Notes: generated by a model from the sequence alone, not told the origin. 64,000 nt of DNA from Erysipelotrichales bacterium (GCA_009784525.1 WRBM01000007.1:1-64000); one strand, 5' to 3'. Positions 47,478 through 57,310 are shown, numbered from the stretch's first letter. Numbers and translations: made by a program.

Positions 47478-49250
47478 ATGAATTGTCAAGATGACAAAGA
47501 ATGTCCTCTGAAAATTCTTAAAAATAATTATGAAGAATATTTAAGAAGTGATATAAGAGAGGATTTAATTGAGTCTATATTATCAAAAAACAGTAGAAAC
47601 CTTTCAGATACACCAGTTGGTCAAAGACCGACCCTAAGACAAGGTGATTCGGGACCATGGGTATCAGAACTACAAAAAGAGTTGAAACAGCTAACCTTTT
47701 ATGATGGACCAATTAGTGGTACTTTTGGACCACAAACCGCAGCATCTGTCCGAGCTTTCCAACAAAATAACCGTCTTCAGGCTGATGGCGTAGTTGGTCG
47801 TAATACCTGGAATGCTTTAATTTTTTTGTATTCACCTTTAACTACATGTCCAGGCAATAATAAAATGGGCATGCCTTTAGTCGGAATTGTTATAGATGCC
47901 GGTCATGGAGGGCCTAATGATCCTGGAGCAGTTGGTAATGGAATCATCGAGAAAAACATGAATTTGGATATTTCTTTATATATGCAAGAAAGATTTAATG
48001 AATTAAACATTCCAAATGCAATGACAAGAACAACTGATGAAGCGATTACGCCAGCAAACAGAGTTGCCCGGATGCGTAATGCTTTTGGTGCTCAAAGAGG
48101 GGTTATTCTAATCTCAAATCATATTAACGCTGGCGGCGGTAATGGCGCAGAAGTAATTTTTCCGTTACGCGATCAACCTACTTATTCGCAGATGATATTA
48201 GATGAAATCCGTAAAACTGGACATCCGGTACGAAGAGTATTCCAAAAACCTTCAACTACAAATCCTAATTTAGATTTTTTCTTTATGCTTCGTGATACAG
48301 CTCCGATGCAAGCTGTTTTGATGGAATATGGGTTTTTAGATAATCCAGCAGATGCTCAGAGACTGAAAGATAACTGGAAAACTTTAGCCGAAGCGGTTAT
48401 TATCGCAACCTGTGAATTTACTGGCTGTCCATATAGTCCGCCTTATAGCGATGATTCGATTTATGTTGTGCAATCAGGAGATACTTTATGGAGCATTGCT
48501 CAAAGATTTAATACTACTGTAGCTGATTTAATGCAAATTAATAATCTGCAATCACAATCTTTAAGAGTTGGTCAAATTCTAAAGATTCCTAATGCTGGCG
48601 GACCACCACCCCAACAAACTTTTACTTATACAGTTGTGGCGGGAGACTCGTTATGGGCGATTGCTAATCGTTTTAATACATCGGTAGCGGTAATAAGAAG
48701 TTTAAATAATTTAACGAGTGATGTTGTGTTTATTGGTCAAAGATTAAATATTCCAGGTAGTGAGCAAACACCAAAACCGCCAACCCAAGAAACATTTACC
48801 TATACGGTTGTAGCGGGAGATTCATTATGGTCAATTGCGAATAGATTTAATACAACTGTTGCGATTATCAGAAGTCTAAATAATTTGACAAATGATAATT
48901 TATTCGTCGGTCAAAGATTAACGATTCCAGGAAGCGAACAGACACCTCCGCCATCATTTACCTATACAGTTGTGGCAGGAGATTCATTGTGGTCGATAGC
49001 CAATAGGTTTAACACGACTGTTGCGGAAATCAGGAGGATAAATAATTTAACAAATGACAACTTATTCTTAGGACAAAAATTAATTATTCCTGGTAATCAA
49101 TCGGGGTATAGGATGTATACAGTTGTGGCAGGAGATTCATTGTGGTCAATAGCCAATCGTTTTAATAAAACTGTTGCGGAAATCCGAACTTTGAATAACT
49201 TGATGACAGATGCTTTGACTATTGGTCAGCAGCTAAAAATACCTCTTTAA
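47478..49250 (+). CDS. N-acetylmuramoyl-L-alanine amidase with PG-binding domain and four LysM domains
   Basis: SELQKELKQLTFYDGPISGTFGPQTAASVRAFQ; VIDAGHGGPNDPGAVGNGIIEKNMNLDISLYM (Amidase_3); YTVVAGDSLWSIANRFNTTVAEIRRINNL repeats. Confidence 0.95.
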   Translation: MNCQDDKECPLKILKNNYEEYLRSDIREDLIESILSKNSRNLSDTPVGQRPTLRQGDSGPWVSELQKELKQLTFYDGPISGTFGPQTAASVRAFQQNNRLQADGVVGRNTWNALIFLYSPLTTCPGNNKMGMPLVGIVIDAGHGGPNDPGAVGNGIIEKNMNLDISLYMQERFNELNIPNAMTRTTDEAITPANRVARMRNAFGAQRGVILISNHINAGGGNGAEVIFPLRDQPTYSQMILDEIRKTGHPVRRVFQKPSTTNPNLDFFFMLRDTAPMQAVLMEYGFLDNPADAQRLKDNWKTLAEAVIIATCEFTGCPYSPPYSDDSIYVVQSGDTLWSIAQRFNTTVADLMQINNLQSQSLRVGQILKIPNAGGPPPQQTFTYTVVAGDSLWAIANRFNTSVAVIRSLNNLTSDVVFIGQRLNIPGSEQTPKPPTQETFTYTVVAGDSLWSIANRFNTTVAIIRSLNNLTNDNLFVGQRLTIPGSEQTPPPSFTYTVVAGDSLWSIANRFNTTVAEIRRINNLTNDNLFLGQKLIIPGNQSGYRMYTVVAGDSLWSIANRFNKTVAEIRTLNNLMTDALTIGQQLKIPL

Positions 49251-49283
49251 TGATTTAGGATTAAGAATTGTATTTTAAAATAA

Positions 49284-49318
49284 ATAGTTTCTTGCTTGTG
49301 GCAAGAAACTTTTTCTTT
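49284..49318 (+). terminator. Rho-independent terminator of the amidase gene
   Basis: agtttcttgc-ttgtg-gcaagaaactttttctttt. Confidence 0.85.
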
Positions 49319-49320
49319 TA

Positions 49321-49782
49321 TTCATTAGGGATTTATATTTTCATCTTATAACAATATTTATACTTAATATTATTTATACTACACACGCGCATATCCGTGA
49401 ATTTTTCTCAAATTTACCCTAAAACCATTGCTTTATTTGCTTTATCTAGAACATTTTTTTTAAGCTAAAAAAAATTAAAAATAATTCTTGTTTTTACTAG
49501 ATTTTAGTGTTATAATAACCTCATATACTTAGCAAGAAACGAGGTGAAAAATGAGCATCTTGGTAATAGAAATAATCGCTTGTTCCAGACTAAGACAGGA
49601 AAGATTGATTCAGATATAAATGCCAGTTTAAATATATGGCAAAAAGTAAACCCAAAGACGATGAAGTAATTCAGAGTTTGAGGAATAGCGGTCTAACAAC
49701 ACCCATAAGATTACAAGTAACACTGTAATTTCTTATAAAGATAGGCATCAGCCCCGTAACGAAAATTTTTTTCGTTTTGTTC
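49321..49782 (+). mobile_element. Internally deleted IS200/IS605-type element, copy A (left end, TnpB C-terminal remnant, right end/possible omegaRNA)
   Basis: ~460 bp with strong collinear similarity to 60519-60986; frames HLGNRNNRLFQTKTGKIDSDINASLNIWQKV and KDDEVIQSLRNSGLTTPIRLQVTL* resemble a TnpB C-terminus. Confidence 0.7.
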
Positions 49783-49806
49783 ATTAAGGCTGATTTGCAG
49801 TATAAT
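49777..49806 (+). promoter_or_regulatory. Putative promoter of nahK; -35 lies in the right end of element copy A
   Basis: TTGTTC (49777-49782), 18-nt spacer, TATAAT (49801-49806), RBS ggagtg, ATG 49828. Confidence 0.6.
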
Positions 49807-49827
49807 ATTATAAATGGAGTGATTGAA

Positions 49828-50931
49828 ATGCAGGAAATACTTTCTAATTTTAATATCAAAGGTAAATTTATCTCTTGTGTTAATTTTGGTTTAGGGGATA
49901 TTAATCTTTCTTATGAAGTTATTTTTAATGAAAACGGAACTCCTAAAAAATATTTATTACAAAGAATAAATCACAAGGTTTTTCGAAATATCGAGGGACT
50001 AATCAATAATATTTCCCTGGTCACAGAATATCTTAAAAATAAAATTCTTGAAGAAGGCGGAAACCCAACACGAGAAACTTTAACTTTAATCAAAACTAAA
50101 AATGGCCAGAACTTTTATTATGACGAAGAAGTAAAAAAATACTTTCGACTTTATCTTTTTATTGAAGAGGCGATTACTTTTGAAAAGACTGATGATTTAG
50201 CAGTCTTAAAAGAAGCTGGTCGGGCTATTAGTCATTTTGTAGAACAGTTAGCGGATTTTGACAATTCTCAGTTAATAAGCGTCATTCCAAACTTGCATAA
50301 CTCAGTCAGGCATTATGAAAATTTATTTGACTCTTTAAAGAAAGATAATTTTTATCGCAGTAAATTAATTGAACAGGAAGTAGCCTTTGTAAAAGAACGA
50401 GAAAGCGAACTTCATGTTATTAAGAATCTAATTGCAAATCAAAAAATTCCTTTAAGAGTAACCCATAATGATACTAAACTTAATAACATTCTTTTTGAGT
50501 CAAAAAATAAAAAAGCAATTTGCATAATTGATTTAGATACTATTATGCCAGGAACAGTACTTTTTGATTATGGTGATGCAATTCGTTATGCAGCTTCGAC
50601 TAGCTTAGAAGACGAAAAAGATTTATCTAAAGTTAAGTTAGATATCAAAAAATTTGAAGCTTTTACCGAAGGTTATTTAACTGCTGGACCACTTGTTTTA
50701 AATCAAACAGAATTAGACTATTTAGTATTTGCGGCTAAAATTGTGACATTAGAATGTGGAATTCGTTTTCTGACCGATTTTTTAAATGGTGATGTATATT
50801 TTAAAACTTCTAGGGCCCAACAGAATCTAGACCGGGCACGCACACAATTTAAATTAGTTGAAGAAATGGAAAAACATTATGAAACTTTATTGACAATTGT
50901 CCAAAAAATAAGAATAGGAAAAGGTAAATAA
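49828..50931 (+). CDS. nahK: Aminoglycoside-phosphotransferase-fold kinase, likely N-acetylhexosamine 1-kinase
   Basis: NLSYEVIF...KYLLQRINHKVFRNIEGLINNI, RVTHNDTKLNNILF, CIIDLDTIMPGTVLFDYGDAIRY; adjacent to galT and galE. Confidence 0.85.
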   Translation: MQEILSNFNIKGKFISCVNFGLGDINLSYEVIFNENGTPKKYLLQRINHKVFRNIEGLINNISLVTEYLKNKILEEGGNPTRETLTLIKTKNGQNFYYDEEVKKYFRLYLFIEEAITFEKTDDLAVLKEAGRAISHFVEQLADFDNSQLISVIPNLHNSVRHYENLFDSLKKDNFYRSKLIEQEVAFVKERESELHVIKNLIANQKIPLRVTHNDTKLNNILFESKNKKAICIIDLDTIMPGTVLFDYGDAIRYAASTSLEDEKDLSKVKLDIKKFEAFTEGYLTAGPLVLNQTELDYLVFAAKIVTLECGIRFLTDFLNGDVYFKTSRAQQNLDRARTQFKLVEEMEKHYETLLTIVQKIRIGKGK

Positions 50932-52416
50932 ATGGATACAAATTATCTGCTAAATGAATTGTTAAATTATGGAATTGATAATCTTGGTTTGGATAATTAT
51001 GAAGTTTATTTTCGTATAAATGAACTAAGGCGTTTGTTTAAACTAAACGAATTAAAATTTAGCCGAATCAAAAATAAAGAAGAATTACCAGATCTGTTAT
51101 TGGAAAACATAACAAAAAGAGCGCTCGATTTAAAGATAGAAATGATTTCAGAAGCTCATTTTAAAGATCAACTTATGGGAATTGTTACACCATCACATGA
51201 AGCAGTTGTTCAAAAATTCTTTACGTATTCTGATCCAAAGGAAGCGACTAACTATTTATATAACTTAGGAGTAAAAAATTATTATATTCAGAAAACGGCT
51301 ATTGACCGCAATATTTTTTTTGGTAACGATAAAGTTGAATTCATAATTAATCTTAGCCGTCCGGAAAAAGATAACAAACAAACTGCTAAACTCTTAGAAA
51401 CCAAAAAAATTGATTTTCCGGCTTGTATGTTATGTTTAGAGAATCTAGGATATGAAGGCAGAGATAATTATCCAGCTCGTTATTCAATTAGAATAATACC
51501 CTTAACTTTGGGTAATGAACGTTGGTTTATGCAGTTTTCGCCTTATTCTTATTTTCCGGAACATGCAATTTTAATTAATGAAAAACATCAAAATATGGTT
51601 GTCAATGAGCAAACATTTAGTAAGATGCTGGATTTTGTTAAAGTTCTTCCGCATTATTTTGTTGGCTCAAATGCTTCGTTACCAATTATCGGTGGCAGCA
51701 TTTTAAATCACGAGCATTATCAAGCGGGAAGCTATCACACACCGCTTCGCAAGAGTACCGAGAAAAGATTGCTTTTAAAAACCAATGAGGTTTTTCTTTA
51801 TGAAATTGACTGGTTTTTAAGAAGCATCCGTCTTAAATCGGAAAATCCGGAAAAACTAAGAGCAATAGTAACAAAAGTTAATGATTTTTGGGAAAATTAT
51901 AGCGATGAGACTGCAGGTATTAAAGCTAAAACTGGCACTACTCAGCATAGCGCTTTAACTCCTTTTTGTTATAAGGAAGGAAATTATTATGTCTTTGATT
52001 TAATATTCCGTAATAACTATACTAATAAAAAATATCCCGATGGTGTTTTTCATGTTGCGCCAGAATATCAAAATATCAAGAAAGAAGCAATTGGTCTTTT
52101 GGAAGCCAGTGGTTACTTTGTTTTACCAGGACGTTTAAAAGCAGAAATTGAAAGAATTGCTAAAGTATTAGTTGCTAATGAAGCAAAAATTAGTGCCGAT
52201 GAAAGTCCTCTGAACAAACATTATCGCTTAATTCAAGATGTTATAGATAAATTCGGTATTCCTGAAAATTTAGATGAAGCTGAAGAAAATATAAAAAATA
52301 CTATTCTTGATACATGCGCAAAAATTTTAGCAAGTGCCAGCTGTTTTAAAGCTACTATAGCTGGAGACAAAGCATTTGAAAAACTTATTAAAACTTTAGA
52401 AGGAGTATTGTTATAA
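50932..52416 (+). CDS. galT: UDP-glucose--hexose-1-phosphate uridylyltransferase (class II GalT)
   Basis: GGSILNHEHYQAGSYHTPL; ACMLCLENLGYEGRDNYPAR; operon context. Confidence 0.93.
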   Translation: MDTNYLLNELLNYGIDNLGLDNYEVYFRINELRRLFKLNELKFSRIKNKEELPDLLLENITKRALDLKIEMISEAHFKDQLMGIVTPSHEAVVQKFFTYSDPKEATNYLYNLGVKNYYIQKTAIDRNIFFGNDKVEFIINLSRPEKDNKQTAKLLETKKIDFPACMLCLENLGYEGRDNYPARYSIRIIPLTLGNERWFMQFSPYSYFPEHAILINEKHQNMVVNEQTFSKMLDFVKVLPHYFVGSNASLPIIGGSILNHEHYQAGSYHTPLRKSTEKRLLLKTNEVFLYEIDWFLRSIRLKSENPEKLRAIVTKVNDFWENYSDETAGIKAKTGTTQHSALTPFCYKEGNYYVFDLIFRNNYTNKKYPDGVFHVAPEYQNIKKEAIGLLEASGYFVLPGRLKAEIERIAKVLVANEAKISADESPLNKHYRLIQDVIDKFGIPENLDEAEENIKNTILDTCAKILASASCFKATIAGDKAFEKLIKTLEGVLL

Positions 52417-53433
52417 ATGAAGATATTAGTAACTGGTGGAGCTGGGTTTATAGGATCCCATACATGTGTAGAATTACTTAAAGATAAAGGTACAGAAATA
52501 GTTATTATTGATAATTTAAGAAATTCTAAAAAAGAGGCAATTAATAGAATTGAGAAAATTAGTAGTCGCAAGGTTAAATTTTATCAAAATGATTTATTAG
52601 ATAAAACGAGTCTAGAGTCAATATTCAGTACAGAAAATATTGACGCTGTCATCCATTTTGCGGCACTTAAAGCTGTTGGAGAATCAGTAAGTATGCCTTT
52701 AGAATATTACGAAAACAATTTAAACAGCACAATCAATCTTTTAAATTGTATGAAGAAGTTTAATGTGAAAAAAATTGTTTTTTCTTCATCTGCGACTGTC
52801 TATGGTAATCCTGAAAGCAATCCGATTTCAGAAACTGCCAAACTTAATTGCACTAATCCTTATGGAAGAACAAAACTATTTAATGAGGAAATCCTTAAAG
52901 ACTTTGCGACTGCGAATAATGCTTTTGGGATAGTGCTTTTACGCTATTTTAATCCGATTGGAGCCCATGCTTCTGGACTAATCGGTGAAGATCCACAAGG
53001 CATTCCGAATAATTTAGTACCTTATATTAGTCAGGTGGCTTCAGGCAAACTAGAAACGTTAAAAGTTTTCGGTAACGATTATAACACAAAGGATGGTACA
53101 GGTGTTCGCGATTATATTCATGTTGTTGATTTAGCTCATGGTCATGTATTAGCCTTAAAAAAACTAGAAAGCTCTAAAGGTGTCTTAACTTATAATCTTG
53201 GGACAGGCAGAGGCTATTCAGTCCTTGAAGTTCTAAAGGCTTTTGAAAATACTTTAGGAAAGCCAATTCCGCATGTCTTTTTTGAGAGACGACCAGGAGA
53301 TATTGCTGTTTGTTATGCTAATCCGGAAAAGGCAGAAAAAGAATTAGGCTTTAAGGCCGCATACGATTTAAATGTGATGGTTAAAGATGCCTGGAATTGG
53401 CAGAAGAACAATCCAGAAGGGTATAAAAACTAA
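52417..53433 (+). CDS. galE: UDP-glucose 4-epimerase
   Basis: VTGGAGFIGSHTCVELL, SSSATVYGNP, NPYGRTKLFNEEIL, LRYFNPIGAHASGLIGEDPQGIPNNLVPYI. Confidence 0.97.
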   Translation: MKILVTGGAGFIGSHTCVELLKDKGTEIVIIDNLRNSKKEAINRIEKISSRKVKFYQNDLLDKTSLESIFSTENIDAVIHFAALKAVGESVSMPLEYYENNLNSTINLLNCMKKFNVKKIVFSSSATVYGNPESNPISETAKLNCTNPYGRTKLFNEEILKDFATANNAFGIVLLRYFNPIGAHASGLIGEDPQGIPNNLVPYISQVASGKLETLKVFGNDYNTKDGTGVRDYIHVVDLAHGHVLALKKLESSKGVLTYNLGTGRGYSVLEVLKAFENTLGKPIPHVFFERRPGDIAVCYANPEKAEKELGFKAAYDLNVMVKDAWNWQKNNPEGYKN

Positions 53434-53447
53434 AGGAGTTATAGATT

Positions 53448-55733
53448 ATGCTGCAATTAAAAGGAATCAAAAAGAATTATAAAGTTGGCGATAGTTATGT
53501 TAAAGCTCTTAAGGGTGTAGATATTGAATTCAGAAAAAATGAATTTGTTTCAATCTTAGGACCTTCTGGCTGTGGTAAAACAACAATGCTTAACTTAATT
53601 GGTGGGTTAGACAAATATACGGAAGGCGATTTATTAGTTAATGGTAAATCAACAAGAATGTTTAAAGATAAAGAATGGGACTATTATCGTAATAGTACAA
53701 TTGGTTTCGTCTTTCAAAGCTATAATTTAATCTCTCACCAAACAGTCTTAGATAATGTCAGTATTGCGATGACTTTATCAGGGGTTGGCATTGAAGAAAG
53801 AAAACAAAGAGCTACAGAAGCTTTGAATAAAGTTGGTCTACATGATCAATTACATAAAAAGCCTAATCAGCTTTCTGGGGGTCAGATGCAAAGAGTTGCA
53901 ATCGCCAGAGCTTTAGTGAATGGGCCAAAAATTTTATTAGCTGATGAGCCTACTGGAGCCCTTGATAGTTCTACTAGTCTTCAGGTAATGAATATATTAA
54001 AAGAAATCAGTAAAGAAATGCTGGTTATTATGGTTACACACAATAATGACCTAGCAGAAAGATATAGCGATCGTATCGTTAGAATCTTAGATGGTGAAAT
54101 TATTGATGATACTAAACCTGTCTTTAATGAAGCTATCAAAGATGAAGGTGAAAAATTAGTTAACAGAAAAACTTCAATGTCTTATCTGACAGCTTTAAAA
54201 CTCAGTTTCAAGAACTTAATGACAAAAATGAAAAGAACGATTATTACGGCTTTAGCAGGAAGTATCGGAATAATCGGGATTGCTTTGGTTTTAGCGATTA
54301 GAAGTGGGATGACAGATTTTGTCACGGATATGCAAAGTGACTCTTTAGCTGGCTTTCCAATCACAATTGACCGAACGCCTATCTCAATCCAAAGACCAGC
54401 ACAAGGAAATTGGACAGCCTTTCCAACGAGGGAAGAGCTTTATTTCATGATGAATCCGACTCCGCGTACAAATATCTTCAGCGATGAACTTTTTGCGCAT
54501 ATTGAAAATATGAATTCAGATTGGTATAATGCGATTAGTTTTACCCAAGGAATTAATATGAATGTAACGGCCAGAGGCCATGATGGAGTATTCCGCCGAA
54601 TTTCTACAGCTACTGGAAGCGGGTTCTCAAATGCTTTGTTTCAGGAAATGCCTAATAATAACGATTTTATTCTCAATCAATATGATATATTAAACGGGCG
54701 TTTGCCAGAAGAAGCCAATGAAATGGTTTTGATTGTCGACCGCTACAATCGTATAGAAGAAAGACTTTTAACGGCACTTGGTTTTGATCGTCAAGATCAA
54801 ACAACTTTTTCGTTTAATGATTTTATGGGTCATTCGATAAGAGTAATACATAATGATGATTTCTATGCTCCAAATGGCGATTTATTCAATTCGAGTAATG
54901 TCTTTAATCAAGCAATGTGGGATAGTTCAAGAAGTCATGAAATTACCGTTGTAGGTATTATCAGAGTAAAAGAATCCGCATCTTCCGAAATGCTTTCCAG
55001 AGGTTTTGGCTTTACTAGAGCCTTAACAGAAAAAGTGTTAGCTGAGGCAAAAACCTCTCAAATTGTTGAAGCGCAACTAACACGACCAACTGTTGATATT
55101 TTTACAGGCAATCCTTTGCCGGCTGCCAGTTTTCAAAATCGCATGCAACAACTTGGTGGTGATCATACACCAATTGGCATCCAGATTTTTCCGCGCTCAT
55201 TTGAAGCTAAAGAAGAAATTAAGCTTCATTTAGATGCTTTTAATGAAATGCAAACTTTTGAAGAGCTTCGAATTGTTTATACCGATTTAGCCGAAATGAT
55301 TACTAATATGGTCTCGACTTTAATTGATACAATTGCCATTGTTTTAAGTGCTTTTGCTTTATTATCTTTAGTTGTATCTTCAATTATGATTGGAATCATT
55401 ACTTATGTTTCGGTTATCGAAAGGACAAAAGAAATAGGAATACTAAGAGCAATTGGGGCTCGTAAGAAAGACATTTCGCGAGTCTTTAATGCCGAAACAA
55501 TAATAATTGGTTTTGTGGCAGGCTCTTTAGGAATAGCGATTGCTTTAATTCTTTCCATTCCGATTAATATCATTGTACATAGTTTATCAGGGGTCAGAAA
55601 TATTTCTTCATTACCAATCTGGCAAGCGATTGTTCTGGTTTTAGTAAGCATGACTCTAACATTCTCATCAGGCTTAATTCCATCAAGAATTGCAGCAAAA
55701 AAAGATCCGGTTGTAGCATTAAGAACCGAATAA
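53448..55733 (+). CDS. ABC transporter, fused ATP-binding and MacB/FtsX-type permease
   Basis: LGPSGCGKTTMLNLIGGLD, LSGGQMQRVAIARALVNGPKILLADEPTGALDS; C-terminal FtsX TMs with ERTKEIGILRAIGARKKDI. Confidence 0.95.
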   Translation: MLQLKGIKKNYKVGDSYVKALKGVDIEFRKNEFVSILGPSGCGKTTMLNLIGGLDKYTEGDLLVNGKSTRMFKDKEWDYYRNSTIGFVFQSYNLISHQTVLDNVSIAMTLSGVGIEERKQRATEALNKVGLHDQLHKKPNQLSGGQMQRVAIARALVNGPKILLADEPTGALDSSTSLQVMNILKEISKEMLVIMVTHNNDLAERYSDRIVRILDGEIIDDTKPVFNEAIKDEGEKLVNRKTSMSYLTALKLSFKNLMTKMKRTIITALAGSIGIIGIALVLAIRSGMTDFVTDMQSDSLAGFPITIDRTPISIQRPAQGNWTAFPTREELYFMMNPTPRTNIFSDELFAHIENMNSDWYNAISFTQGINMNVTARGHDGVFRRISTATGSGFSNALFQEMPNNNDFILNQYDILNGRLPEEANEMVLIVDRYNRIEERLLTALGFDRQDQTTFSFNDFMGHSIRVIHNDDFYAPNGDLFNSSNVFNQAMWDSSRSHEITVVGIIRVKESASSEMLSRGFGFTRALTEKVLAEAKTSQIVEAQLTRPTVDIFTGNPLPAASFQNRMQQLGGDHTPIGIQIFPRSFEAKEEIKLHLDAFNEMQTFEELRIVYTDLAEMITNMVSTLIDTIAIVLSAFALLSLVVSSIMIGIITYVSVIERTKEIGILRAIGARKKDISRVFNAETIIIGFVAGSLGIAIALILSIPINIIVHSLSGVRNISSLPIWQAIVLVLVSMTLTFSSGLIPSRIAAKKDPVVALRTE

Positions 55734-55859
55734 TATAATTATGGCATGTCTCAAACCTGAGATGTGCTTTTATTAAGGATAATAAATAAAGGCCAAAATC
55801 AAATTAAAAAAAGTAAGCACAGAATATAATTTTATTCAAGATTAATTACTTAAACAAAA

Positions 55860-55887
55860 GGCATTCCAAAAAAGGATGCCTTTTGTT
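55860..55887. terminator. Bidirectional terminator between convergent genes
   Basis: ggcattcc-aaaaaa-ggatgcc-ttttg hairpin. Confidence 0.75.
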
Positions 55888-55899
55888 ATATTAGTTGGC

Positions 55900-57198
55900 T
55901 TAAATACAAAAAGTTGCATATAATGGAATTGATTTAATATTATTCTCAAAGCCAAAATTTTTCAAAGAAATTCTTATGGAATAACTTGGATGATATTTAT
56001 CAATAAATATTTTCAGACTTCTTGATTTTGTTCTTATTCCTGCTTTTACTTCGACAGCAATAATTTCATTGCCTTTTTGCAATACAAAATCTATTTCTGC
56101 TAAAGCATCGCTAGTCCAGTAGAAAAGGCCATACTGCTTAGCCGCAAAAGTTTGTGCAACAAAATTTTCAGCTAATGCACCAAGGAAAATATTGTCAATT
56201 TCTCCAGCAGAAAGAATTACTTGTGAAGATATTCCGCTTTTCATAGTTAAAAGGCCCACATCGCCCATGTATAGTTTAAAGTTTGACAAATCCCTGTAAA
56301 CAGAAATAGGCATGGAGCCAGTTTCTATACGTTCGCACTTTAATACGATATTCGCAAAACGTAACCAATCAATAGAAGAACCAAAAATATTAGCTGTGCC
56401 ACCTTTTTGTGCAAGTTTATATTGGAACTTTCTATTATCTTTCGCAAGTTGTACAGGAATGGAATCATAAGCTGAAAGAATTTTAACACTTTCGCTTTTA
56501 GTGGCATACTTTGACATATCCGCAATATAATCGTTAACAATATTTCTTTGCGCTTCTGGCACAAGTACGAAGCTCTTAGTATCGACATACTCGAGAACAG
56601 CTTTAGGCATACCTCCAATAATTAAATATATTTTATATAAGTCGAGGGCATGCAAGTGAAGGGCTTCTGGAAGAGGCTTATTTGTATGATAAGAGTGTTC
56701 TATTTCCTCACAAAGTTTCTCTTCATTTAATGCCCACAAAAATTCCTCAAAATCAATAGGAAAAAGTGTCATTGACTTTACTTTTCCGACTGGAAAAGAA
56801 TATTTTTCTCTATTTATTGCAACGCCTAATAAACTTCCAGCGCAAGCAATGTGATATTCTGGGATGTTTTCATTAAAATACTTGAGCGAAGTTAATGCTC
56901 TTTCACAACTTTGAATTTCATCAAAAATCACAAGTGTATCTCCTGGAAGAATTCTTTCATTACTAAGTGTCTCTAAGTAGCGGATAAGACGTATAGGATC
57001 AATATTTTCGGTAAAGTAAGAACTAATATTTTTATTGATTTCGAAATTTATATAAACTACATTTTTATAATATTTTTTTCCGAATTCCCTTAAAATGTAA
57101 GTTTTTCCGACTTGTCTTGCGCCATATAATAATAACGGCATTCGATTCAAACTTTGTTCTTTCCAGGCAACAAGTTTATCTGTAATCCTGCGTCTCAT
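55900..57198 (-). CDS. AAA family ATP-binding protein with DUF4143
   Basis: MPLLLYGARQVGKTYILREFGKKYYKNVVYINFE, DTLVIFDEIQSCERAL, CAGSLLGVAI, LFYWTSDALAEIDFVLQKGNEIIAVEVKAG. Confidence 0.94.
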   Translation of the reverse strand: MRRRITDKLVAWKEQSLNRMPLLLYGARQVGKTYILREFGKKYYKNVVYINFEINKNISSYFTENIDPIRLIRYLETLSNERILPGDTLVIFDEIQSCERALTSLKYFNENIPEYHIACAGSLLGVAINREKYSFPVGKVKSMTLFPIDFEEFLWALNEEKLCEEIEHSYHTNKPLPEALHLHALDLYKIYLIIGGMPKAVLEYVDTKSFVLVPEAQRNIVNDYIADMSKYATKSESVKILSAYDSIPVQLAKDNRKFQYKLAQKGGTANIFGSSIDWLRFANIVLKCERIETGSMPISVYRDLSNFKLYMGDVGLLTMKSGISSQVILSAGEIDNIFLGALAENFVAQTFAAKQYGLFYWTSDALAEIDFVLQKGNEIIAVEVKAGIRTKSRSLKIFIDKYHPSYSIRISLKNFGFENNIKSIPLYATFCI

Positions 57199-57266
57199 AA
57201 AATCACCCTATTAATTTATCGATTATTTATAAATAAATTATATTTTATTTTAACACTTAGTAACAA

Positions 57267-57310
57267 TTAAGTCAATAAAAATCAGAATATTTTGATTTTT
57301 ATTGACTTAA
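57267..57310. repeat. Perfect 18-bp inverted repeat, 8-nt spacer, upstream of the minus-strand DUF4143 ATPase gene
   Basis: ttaagtcaataaaaatca-gaatattt-tgatttttattgacttaa. Confidence 0.9.
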
